A stretch of 64,000 nucleotides of DNA from Neelides folsomi (taxonomy: Eukaryota; Arthropoda; Collembola; Neelipleona; Neelidae), in NCBI GenBank assembly GCA_034687125.1, contig JAQGBZ010000099.1, positions 124,001 to 188,000 on the forward strand, in the 5' to 3' direction. Numbering within the stretch: the first letter of the stretch is position 1; each line of letters opens with the position of its first letter. Of this stretch, positions 12,901 through 24,900 are shown piece by piece. Below the pieces are notes generated by a model that ran no database searches, was not told where the DNA came from, and saw only the letters and a program-made list of their open reading frames with translations. The position numbers and the translations under genes were made by a program.

Positions 12901-15900
12901 CAATTAAGTAAAATAAACTGAATTAATTTAATTACTTAAACTAAATTAATTATTAGTTAAAATCAATAAAATTGAAGTAAATAAAGTTAAAGTAAATAAA
13001 ATTTAATGAATTTAATAAAAAATTGATTTACTTCAAATATTGCAAGAATTTGATTAGAAAGATCATTCAAATAATCTTCCCCTTGTTTTACTGCTCTTGA
13101 AATTGCCGATTGAAGTTCTCTTGTAAGTTTGGTTGTATCACTACCAAACGATTCCATATTATTAATTATCTTCATTATGTTCATAATGTCCATAAATATT
13201 TACTTTAAGACTTAATTGCTTAATTGACTTTATAGGAGTTTGAGTTTATACATGGAGTTAAAATTCTTAAGTTAAAATTTTTGATTAAAATTAATAATTT
13301 AATAAAGAGGAATTCTCCTTCAGGGCATTTGTAAATATATTAAAGTTTCATTTATTAAATTTCAAATTCTTACGCGTAGAACAAAACTGAAGGATTTCCC
13401 AAATCTGACATTTGTTTAAGTGAAGGAATTCCAAATCGTAAATTCCACTTGAGTAAATTTCCATTGACTGGAAATCGTGAGAAATAATGCTGAGAGAGAA
13501 GCTGTAAAAAATGAAATGAAATGAAATTTAATGAACCGATTTGAATTGAATTAAATTGAAATAAATTAAATTGAATTATTGCGCAAATGGTATGTAAAAA
13601 GTAAGTTAATGGTTGAATGAACTTTACATGTAAATTGTCAAGATCCAAATCCTTAAATATTGGAAGATGTGCAAAAGGAGAAAATAAAGTTTTGGGAATT
13701 TCTTTCTGATTTGAATCCAATTTGAGATTGCTCTTTGATTCACTTATACTTTCTGCAGCGTAATTCTCAAGAATTTGCAAATATGCGTCTCGGCAAAATA
13801 TATGAGTCAGGGAATCTTCAAGGTAAAGGAGATTCCTAGATTTGGATATTTACATTCATTTTCATTAGATTTCATATTTCATTGTATGAGGAATCCTTAT
13901 AGGAATATTTAAAGAAAAAAATTAAAATAATTAAACATTTTACACTTACACAGAATATTTTGAATTAAAATTCTCAAATTAATTAAAATTAAGGTTAAAC
14001 TTACGAATGAAGTTTGAACATGTTTACAGTAGAAGAATTTAAAGTTGTTTTCTTTTGATTTTGTGGTTTTTCGAGACCGTTCAAAGGATACCAAAATCTT
14101 AAGAGAACTCCTTCAGTTTCTACATAAGTTTCAACCAAAACGAGCTCCAAAGCCTAAATATTTAAATATTTATTTATTATAATTAATTCAATTACATTTT
14201 AACTAATTATCTCCTAATTAACTAAATTATTAATTTATTTTTTATATCACTAATTCAAAAACTAGAAATTGACAAAAAAGTAACTATAGTTCATTCCCAA
14301 AATCGGTGCAGGTGAGTTTGAAAAACCCGCATATAATTTCCAGAGATACGAATTACAATTTAATGGTGACAATTAATTGTAGTATTGCATATGCAATATT
14401 TAAACCAATTCATTACTCATCTACAAAATACATACATAACTATTTCAATAACATTTCATTGCATTTGAATTTTATTGATGTTTTAATGAACAATAAAATA
14501 ATGAAATTGAGATTTTGGGAATGAACTATAGGTATTAAATATTAATCAAGTAAAAATAATTAAATATAATTTAAATGATTTATACGGTGTCAACTTCCAG
14601 AACTTCTCCAGTCAGACCAAAAGTTCTCAACATTCCCGGGACCGCATATTTAGGAACTATTGACCCCCCTTCAGATTTTTCAAGGTTCATTATGAAAACT
14701 GACATTCCCGGGTTGACTCTTTCAATTGTGAATTTTGCAGTTTCTGCTTTGACTTCTTCAATTGTCGGGAAATGCAAATCTCTTGGTAAACCGCCGGATT
14801 CTTCATATAAAAACTCAACAGTTTGCCTTGCAATGTCAATCATTCCCAATATTAAAGCTCCCCGTATTTGATTCAATCCATCGCGGCGTTCGCTCTCGTT
14901 CCGAAATCTTCTCCTTATGATTGGGAAAACTCGTCCTTCCCATGCATTTACAAGAAGATCGTGAACGTCTTCGCTTTCACCTGACCTTTGACCTGTTGGT
15001 TGTGCTGTGGAAATCGGTGAGGGTCGACATGTTTCTTTTTCTTCTAAAATAAGGAAATCCAAATCGTTGGCGAAATAATTCTCAACACAGGAACATTGGA
15101 AAGTTGAAGGTCCGGAAAATGTTCGGATGTCGAGTGAAGAACCCGGGGGAAGAAATTGGTCAAGTGAATCCTTCCATTGATATTCTATAATTAATTAAAT
15201 TAATCCTAATTATATTAACCCCAATTAAATAAATCCTAATTAAATTAACCATGAAAATTAATTCAAATAAAATAAACCATAATTAAATAAATCCTAAATA
15301 GTATCTTAATTAAATTAATTCTTATTAAATTAACCCTAATTAAATCCTAATTAAAATCTTAATTAAATTGATCTTGACCTTTAGATTCTGCTTTAAATTT
15401 AGCAGTAATAAATTTCTCCAAATTTTGTTCATTTAATGAAGATGGCAATCGTGTTAATGGCGGCGGAGCAATTGCCAATTGTTCTTGATGTGTCAAAGGC
15501 GGAACAGCAAATGGCGGGGGCGGCGGCGGAGTCGGCGGATCTTCGTCGTGTTCATCCAGAGATCCAGATATTTGAGCATTTGCAGCCGTTTGGATAATTA
15601 GAGCAATTTCCGTATCATCCGAATCGTCCTCATCCCCCGCAGACAATGACCCCGAACTGTCCCCTCCCACAGCTCTACGGCTTTCTGCTGAAGCTTCAGT
15701 TGGTGCAAAATTTCCGTCTTCACTCCCTTCCTCAAAAGCCATATGAATAATTCCATCATGATCAACCAAAATTCCTTCGTCGTCTCCTTCGTCCTCATCG
15801 TCAAAGAATTCTTCAAGAGCTGAGATGTCTAAAGTTCCAAGTTGGGAATTCAGGTCATGAATTGAATCCGACACTCGACGTTGTAAATCATGTGTTGTGG

Positions 15901-18900
15901 ATTGGTCCCTTTAAAAATCAATTTAATTTTTTTGACAACAACCAAGTCAGGTTTGTAATTTATTTAAAGTCTAATTTAATTTTGAATTTATATCAAGTAA
16001 TTTATATAAAGTTGTATTTTCTCAACATACAAAATTTTATTAATTCCATGTTGAGCTCTGAGTTTCTCCGCCGGGGGATATTTAAACTCCCTTGTTCCGA
16101 AATTGGTTAGAAGTTGAACATTTGTTTTTTGTATGTGAAGAGCGGCGAAGAGCGAGGAGTCAACTTGTTCCAAATTTTGATCAATTCTTATGCCGTTTAT
16201 GGTGAAATAAACCCGCCCTTTGGGCAAAGACAAAATTCCATTCCCTAGCAAATTAACTGAACTTTGGGCAACGTTCCTTCCAATCGCTCCAGTGTTGGAA
16301 TTTCTTATTCTAATTGGGCCAGGTGTTTGGGAACCTCGGAGCATTGGAGTTGGAGCTGTCGTTGTGTTATTTCTTCTTCTATTATTTGGTCCACCATTAG
16401 ATTGAGGTTCTAAATTTTCCCATCCAATTCCAACAACATCTTTACTCTAAAATAATTAAATAATTACATTTACCTATTTAATTATAAAAATCAATTAAAT
16501 TTAGTTAATTGTTAAAATTAATTAATTTTTAAGACCTTTAAAGCTCCAGGTTCATCGAGAGTATTAAGCCTAATGGATCTCCATGAAAGTAAACTTGTTC
16601 CCGAATAATGAACGATTCTCCCCGAAGAATGAAAAAACGCGGATCCGACTGGATAATTCCAAACAGGTGTGAGAGCTCCGCGGTCCAAAGCCATGGGAGC
16701 AAAACCGAATGAAAAAGCCGACGAAGAATCGCTGCTTGATTCTCCCAACTCCCCAATTTCAATTTCGTAATAAAAAGGTTCCGTAAACTTTTCCGTTGTG
16801 TATAAAAACATCCCGCGTGGGTTTCCGGCCCCCGTCGACGGATCACCAAAAAATCCCACACAACTCATTTCCTCAGAAAACACACAATTCCTAACAGGAG
16901 GAAAAGTTTTGGTCACGTCCCATTTAAATTTGCTCATTGGCCCGCAATAAAGTTTGCTCTGTGAACGAACTCCCAATCTCGGCGGTTTTGTGCAATCCCG
17001 GTAAAGGAGTCTCAATCTCGAAACTTGGTTCTCAAGACTTTCGATCTGATGTGAAGGGATTGATTCTTTAGCGAGGTATTTAAGCGATTCCATGATTTCA
17101 CAAACTTCAACAGAGGAATTCTTCTCTTGATTTGAACTTGAACTTGAATTTCCACTTAAATCAGTTTGGGATCCAAGGCCCAAGAAAATATCCAAAAATT
17201 CTTTCTTTTTGAACCAAAGACTCAACACGTGCGTCCCGCGTGTTCTCACTTCAGCCAAAAGCCGGGCAAAAGTCATTCCATGTGCGATGGTTCTTGGTTC
17301 GCTATTGTTCCCAATAAAACCTGTCAAATGCGGTAAACTTTTCTTTAACGGACACGAAGACGAAGCTGAAGGTAAAAGCAGGGATTTGAGAAAACCGGCG
17401 ATTTCTTTCTGACTTGATATAGAAATCTGGGGGAGGATTTTCCCATTAGGGTCATGGGTCAACCGTCTGAGTGGAACTTGAAAGCTTTCACTTGGAAAAA
17501 TCAAACTTCCTTTTCTCATCGACTTTTTCGACCCAGTCGGAGGCGAAATTTCCACATGTGCAATTCCTGACTTTTCGCTCACACTTTTCACGATCACTTC
17601 AATTGGCAAAGTCTCCGACTCGAATTCAAATGGAATTTCTCCGCAAGTGACAAAAGACGGGTCGGAGGATTCGACGATCCAAGCAGTCGAACCTGGACGG
17701 ATTGTTTCTGTAAAACCACCAAGGACTGATAAAGCAGCAATTGCCAAACGGGCCGCATGGCTGTAAGTTTCAAGTGACACTAAAGAAGGATTCACAATTC
17801 CCGCTATTTTCCCGAGTGCTTTCAAACTTGTGCACAAAACTTGTTCCACTGATGAGGACCAAACTGAAGAACTCTTCAGGGATTGGACGGTGACGAGAGA
17901 AGGTTGAGCCGGCAATTGGGAAATGTTTTCTAATGAGCCGGAATTGGTGGAGAAGCTTTCACAACTGCTCCGTGCCGATGCGTCAATGCTTCCTGGGGAA
18001 GAATTCACGTCACTTTCAGGGGGCTTTTGAGAGGTTGACAAAAGAGCTCGTAGAAGTTGGATGATTTCTGATGCGAGACCTTCTGCCACTTGACCTAATT
18101 AAATTAAATTAAGTTTAATTAATTAATTGCACTAAATTAATTAAATACACTAAATAATTTTATTAACTAGGTTACTAAATTAGTTTGAGTTCATAATATG
18201 ATATATTATTTATGTAGGTATTTGATTTAATTATTCGAAAGAATTCTAATTTTTTCCTCAACTACAATATATTCTAATATTCACAAAATTAAAATATTGC
18301 CATTTCTTGTAAAAAATGGAGGAAAAGATATTACTAACAATAAAAGAACAATACAAGTGAAAAATATAGAGCAACTACAAAAGTTTAAATAATTCCCTAA
18401 ATGATTTTGAGGGCGGGATGGTTCCCATGATTGACGCCGAATTTCCTCTTTGAATAGCAATAGAGATTGATTGCTTTAATAAATTAGTTAAATACAGATA
18501 AAATTAAATTTATTAAAAGATACCAATTTTGCCATTTAGTTATATAAATAGTATTGTAATTTAAGATGAGGGATTTAAATAAAAATTGAGTTTACTTAAA
18601 TTTTCTTTTTAACATTTATGGCATGCATATTAAGAATTTCTGATTTATCTTCAATTTATTAATTTTGGGGTATTCGAGAACAATATAGTAGCTCAATCTG
18701 TCAATAATTTTGATAATTAATATAGTTCTAATAAATTTTCATAGATTGAGCTACTATATTGTATATGTTGCCCCAAAATATTTCTTTTTAATATGGGTAC
18801 AAATACGGAAATCGATGGAATATTCAATAAAAATGGCCTTAAATGTACTTAACTATGTATAAAGATTATAGAGTTATTTATTTATTATATTTGTCAATAT

Positions 18901-21900
18901 TTAGTTTTATAAGTCAAAGGTACTCTATGTCAAAATATTTTTTTAATGTTAATGTTAAATATTCTTATGGCAAAGTCGTTTATTCTAATATCAAAATAGT
19001 ATAAATAAACCATTTATTAAATACACTAAATACATTATATTAAGTTAAAGTAAATTAAGCAATGAATTTAAATCTTTTTAAAATATTGAGCCAGAAAAGT
19101 ATTGTAGGACTGAGCTAAACGGAAATACGATTTTCGAGATTGGTTCTTAATTTATGATACAGACATGAATTTAGTCTATTTAGTACAATTAAGTTAGGTT
19201 AGTTAAAATTGAGTTAGGATAGGTTAGACTAACCTGATAAAAACGGTCTTGGTGGATCGTATGAAGAAAGATGGAGATTTCTTTCTTTGCAATATTTGGC
19301 AGATGTCGAATCCGGTCCCGGTCTCGGCGAAGGTGATGAAATTCCTGTATTAGAATTAGTTCTCAAAACTGTTGATGTCGAAACGATGAAACCAATTTGT
19401 GCCAATTTTGTCGCTTTCCTCTTTGCCGTATTTTTCTCATCAATATAAAATTGAACTTTCCCCTCCGCTCTTACGAATTCTCTCTCTAATTCTTCATTAC
19501 TTCGGCTTGGCTTGTATTCCATGGGGGTTTCATTCAACAGCCTTTGGAGATCTCCAACTCCTTCGCCTTGTCTCCGATAAATGTAAACTGCCATTTTCTG
19601 ACTTTCCTCTCTTTCACTTCGTTCTTCAACCGTTTTCGCAATTCCGCCCGAATTCCCAGAAGTCCCGCAAACTAAAAAGTCGGCTAATTTAATCAACAGG
19701 AGATTCACAACATGATTATAAGCATTCGTCCCGATCGGTTTTTTCTTATCCATTAAATGGGTTAAATCCTCCGGGTCCAATTTCTCAACAAGTGGAAGGG
19801 CCGTGTGGAGAAGTCGCAAAATTGTTAAAACAAGTCTTGGTGAAAGTCGCGGATCTTGGAGAAGAATTAAAAGACGCGAAATACACGGAGATTGTTTCAA
19901 TATTGCTTTTCCCAGCCTTTTGTCTCTTAAGGTGTCCAGGAGGCCGAGAACGTCTTGGATTGCTTCGGTTAAACTTCGCCCGCATGATCGATAATTTGGG
20001 TGAGATTCTTCGACTTCGCCACAACTCAGTTCTGCAAGCTTCGTTGCCCGGGATAAATGATTCGTCACATTGAGGGATATCTGTACAGGGAGATCGGGAA
20101 ATGTGTCCCAGTTTGGATTCACGAGATTTTTCTCAAAATCCCAAGATGCACAGCGAGCAGCCATAACTTGGAATGCGGCCCAAGCAATGGAAGAAGCTCG
20201 GTGATTGATTGACAATTCGTCGGTTTGGGTCGGAAGGATTTCTTGACCTTTTTTAAAATCTTCCATTTCAAAGGCACACAATTTGTCAAGTAAGGACAAT
20301 AAACCGCTTTTGACAATAATATCCTCTTCGGATCTTAATTAGAAGGAAATAATTAAATTATAATTGATGATTGATAAATTGACATAATTAACATTAAGTT
20401 ATTAATTTAATCATAATTTTCACAATAGTTAATTTTAATTAATTTAAGTATTATTGTTAATTGTTAAATAATTTACTTTTTGTATGCTACGACACACATA
20501 AGGGCGACTGTATCTCTATACAAAAGCGGATTCTTGCTGATTATTTCCACCATTGTTTTAACGATTTTTCCACAAGATTCAATTAAATCTTTTTCTAATC
20601 CACTGCAAGTCACGGTCCATAATTCGCATCCATTCTTAATAATTTTAAATAATTTAAATAAATAATAAATCAATATTTAATAATCTTACATTTAGTTAGA
20701 GAAAACAGATAACTGAAGAATACGAACATTATAATTTAACATTAAGTACATTATGTATGTGTGTAAAGTTATTGAAAGTTATTGAATATTTTTAGTTAAC
20801 AAATGGGTTTGTTCAATTACTTGTAAAATCAATCCAGCAATATTGAGCAAATGGGAATTTGGATTTGCTGCAAGGATACATTTGTGAGTGTAATCAAGAG
20901 CTACCAGACGGCTTTGTGCACGTTTTTGTCTAATATTGATAGCTCCAATAAAACTGTTCATGGTAGCAAGTTGAAATGAGAAATGAACAGAGAGGAATTT
21001 GTAAACTTGTTTGATCCTTTGAATCGCCTGCTTAGAATCCAAACACAATTTTGAAGCTCCCAAATCCGATCGGACGGTCGTTGAAAGAAGATGAGAACTT
21101 TTGAGATGAAATTCTTTGACTAATTCTTCTGTCTTTTTCAGTTGTGGAATCGATTTGTCATCAACAAAAACATTCACAATGGCACTAAAACATAATTTGC
21201 TTTTTTAATAAAAATATTCATTTTGTATAAAATATACAAATATAGTATAAATGTATAGTATAATATGATTAAGTATGTATACCATACAGTACTATAGTAT
21301 TTACATATACAGGGTTTACCACAAGTTGCTTTCTTTTTAAATTATTGTTTATTTAAAAAAGAAAGTAACTTATGGTCCACCCTGTATATACAGTAAATTA
21401 TAAATTACTTGATGTCATTCAGGGTTTGTTTTGGATTAGTCGAATTGAAATTAAGATCACAAATAATAGCCAAATTCTCTAATTGCGTTCCAGTGTCTTT
21501 AAAATGCTGATCGTTGAAAAAAGCTTCATCAATGTTTTTCGTTCCTTCAACAATTTCCCCAACTTCGGCTATGAACCTTTGTTCAATATCAGCCAAATCC
21601 AGAAGACTTCTTAGGACAATGTCAATATAACGGAAAATAGCTTTGATTGTATCTTTGGTCAAAACTTGATCTCCATCTTCAATCTTTTTCAATATCATTT
21701 GACCCGTTAAAATCTCATCTTTCTCGTTCGCAGAATTTAATGTGAATTTGAGACAAGAGCGTAGAAATAAGTTTTCAACTTCCAATGGTCTAACAATACT
21801 CCTATATGATATACATATAAAAATATATAATATATACATACATACCTAATATGTATATTATGGTTGGTATACTTAAGTAATATGTAATACATATACATAC

Positions 21901-24900
21901 TTAAGTAAACATTAATCACATTAACTTAAATGTAATTACTTAACAGTTTAAATAATTTTATTATTAAATAATTAACCGAAGGCTTTCACGAATTTTTGGT
22001 CCAGTAAGTCCTGCAATTTTACGTAAATTTCCGATTTCTTCACTTGTATAAATCGATGAAGCCAATTCGACATTATTTGACCATTTTAGTCTGCCAATGT
22101 GAATGTTTAATTAAATAAGTAATTTATACTTAAATAAGTAATTAGCTATACTAATATAAGCAATTAAGCTAATACTAATATATGAGTAATTATATTTAAA
22201 TAAGTAACTATGTTTAAAATGATAAAAGTTAAAATCATACATTGTCTAGTGATTTAAATTAATTTATGAAAACTTTACGATTGGATAAATGGGATTTTGA
22301 ATATGAGCCCAGAATCAGTTTCTGGTTTTGACACTTTCAAGTCCCCGTCATAAAGCGAGTTGAGAAGAACATTAAGAGCTCCGTTTGATGCCAGTGACAA
22401 TTTGGTCACAAGGAGATTCGTTCTTGGAATATTTAACCTCCGTTCTTCTCCATTCAACTTCTCGTAATCCCCATTATGAAAATAAGGAACAATTGTGATT
22501 TGATAACCCCAAAATGCTTTTTCGGGTGTTGCGTGTTCTCTCCCGCTTTTCATTTCAAATGAAATATTGACGGTGTCTCCGTCAACTCTCAATAATTCTT
22601 TAGTCCACCCGGGAATGAACGAACCACGTGTTCCAACTCCATAATAATTCCCGCCAAATTCAACAATTTTCTTTCCATTTCCGGTCGTGATTGTAAGTCG
22701 ATCGTATTCATATTGGGATGCACAAAGGGGGTTGAACTTTAAATATAATCGTTTGGCATGGGGAATCGTCACGGTTTCTTTTCCACGATGAGCTTCGCGA
22801 AGTGGATGGCAAGTTTCAACAATTCTGCTCAAATCCCAAATTGAGGGTCTTTCAATTACATTGGCCCAATCTTCCCCAAGACGATTGTCATCACTTTGTT
22901 CAAATAATCTTCCGTTGATCTTTTATTAAAAATAGTTAATTATTAATATGATTATTTTAATGATTAAATTAATAATATTCTTGAGATTAAAATACATTAA
23001 CACGTTAATTAAAAGTATGTTTTACATGGGATAAAATAATGCTGAGTTTAATGACATCTTCAGCAAGGGAAGTTGAGACTTTGAATGAAGGAAAGTTTTC
23101 AATGTTTAAAACTGCAAGGATTTGTGGAGTGCTTTGAGCCAAAATTGTTGATTTTAAAATCAAATCGACACCTTTAAATGAAATTTAAAAATTTAACTGT
23201 AATTAAAAGCTTAACTTTTATTAAAATTTCAATAATTAAAATATATTTACATAATGAATAATGATTTTTAATTATTGTAAGAATATTAGAGTTTGCATTA
23301 CAATAGAGGAAATCATAAGTTGGATTTTGTTTATTTGACAAGAATTGTGAAACTTTTTCCAAAAGCACACAAGAAGCTTTTAAAACTTCTCTAGTTGTTT
23401 GGAGAAATTCTTCGTCATACATTGAAACTTCATCTCTGGGTTGAATCACATTGGAACGTAATAAATTATTAACGACAGAGTTAACATACTTTATTAAAAC
23501 TGTTACTTTCTGAAAACAGCATTAAAAATAATTAACTATAATAATTACTATTAGTTAGTTAATTGATCATTTGATAAAATTAATAAAATTATTGTAATTT
23601 GTAAAATTAAATAATGTTAGTTAATGTACAGGAAAATCTTGATGAATTTTGGTCAATAAAGATTGATCTTTTTCAATATTATCAAAAATGATTTGACATT
23701 CATCATTCGAATCCTTAAGAATTCTCCCAATAATTGAAAATCCTAAAATGTAATTCCAACTATGGGGAAGAATCAACCCGGGAGAATTGAGATGCGTTGT
23801 GAATTTTTGAAGTGTCAAATTCCGAATTTTCTTCAGGAAATGGACATTAAACTTAAAGCGAAAAAAATTTGTTTTGATCTCCTTTTTAATAATTTCCGTT
23901 CCATCAATCATGTTGTACAATTGAGAGAAGAAATCAATTCGACTTTCTTGACCAACATTCAGTATTGTAAAAATCTTAAGGAAAATCTCAGACACCAAAT
24001 CTTCAATAACTTCCCTTGTGCTTTCCCTAACATTAATAATAATTGCAAAAATTAATTAACTTTAATAATAATAGCAAAATTTAATTGACAATTAATAAAT
24101 ATTTATATTTAATCTCAATTAAATTCCATACTTTAAATTTTCATATATTGATCCTAAGCTCAACATTGAAAGTGAAACATTTTCTAAATCCAAAACTGCA
24201 TTAGTGAGATCTCCATTGTGGAAATCTTCCTCTTTCAGACCAAGTACAAGCGACTGTAAAAAATTTAATAAAAATGGTCAAATTAACTATAATTTAAAAT
24301 AAAATATTAACCACAATTTAAAATATCATAATTTAAAATTTAACCATAATTTGCATAAGTGTATTAACCTTTAGGACATAAAAGAAAGAAATGAGTTCTT
24401 CTTCAGTAAATTCCACAAGGAATGTTTTAAGGGTTTGACTGACGAGGAATAATGCTTCTGAATCAAATCCCATTTTCTCTCCTCTTGCATTTGGGTAATG
24501 AAGTGAAATGGCTGAGACATGTGCAAGAAGTCGATCGAGAACAGATCTGGACGAAATATTATTTCCCCTATTCGGATCTTCATTCTCATTGAGGGCAAAT
24601 AAAGGAAGATTTTGTTTTTGGTATTCTGGCGGATAAAATCCAGGACATTTCCAAGCGTCCACGTAATCTCCATTATTTAACCAAATTACATGATTTGTCC
24701 CATCATAAGTCCCACCCATTTGGCCAATAACAGCTCCTCTGTAAAAACTACAATTCTCGTTTACAAAACTCACGTTCTGCTTGGAATAAATAACTTTGGA
24801 TCCTAAAAGGCCGATGTGAAGTTGCCAGCCAAATACTAAAAGAAAAGAAATTACCAAATCGATTAATAAAATTTTCTCTGATCTCTGATTTTTTTAAATT

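Noticed and set aside
18384-18480. Alternative reading of the HECTD4 micro-exon region in a different frame (GNSASIMGTIPPSK)
   Set aside because: Its phases do not match the exons on either side, whereas the EEIRRQSWEPS frame matches both.
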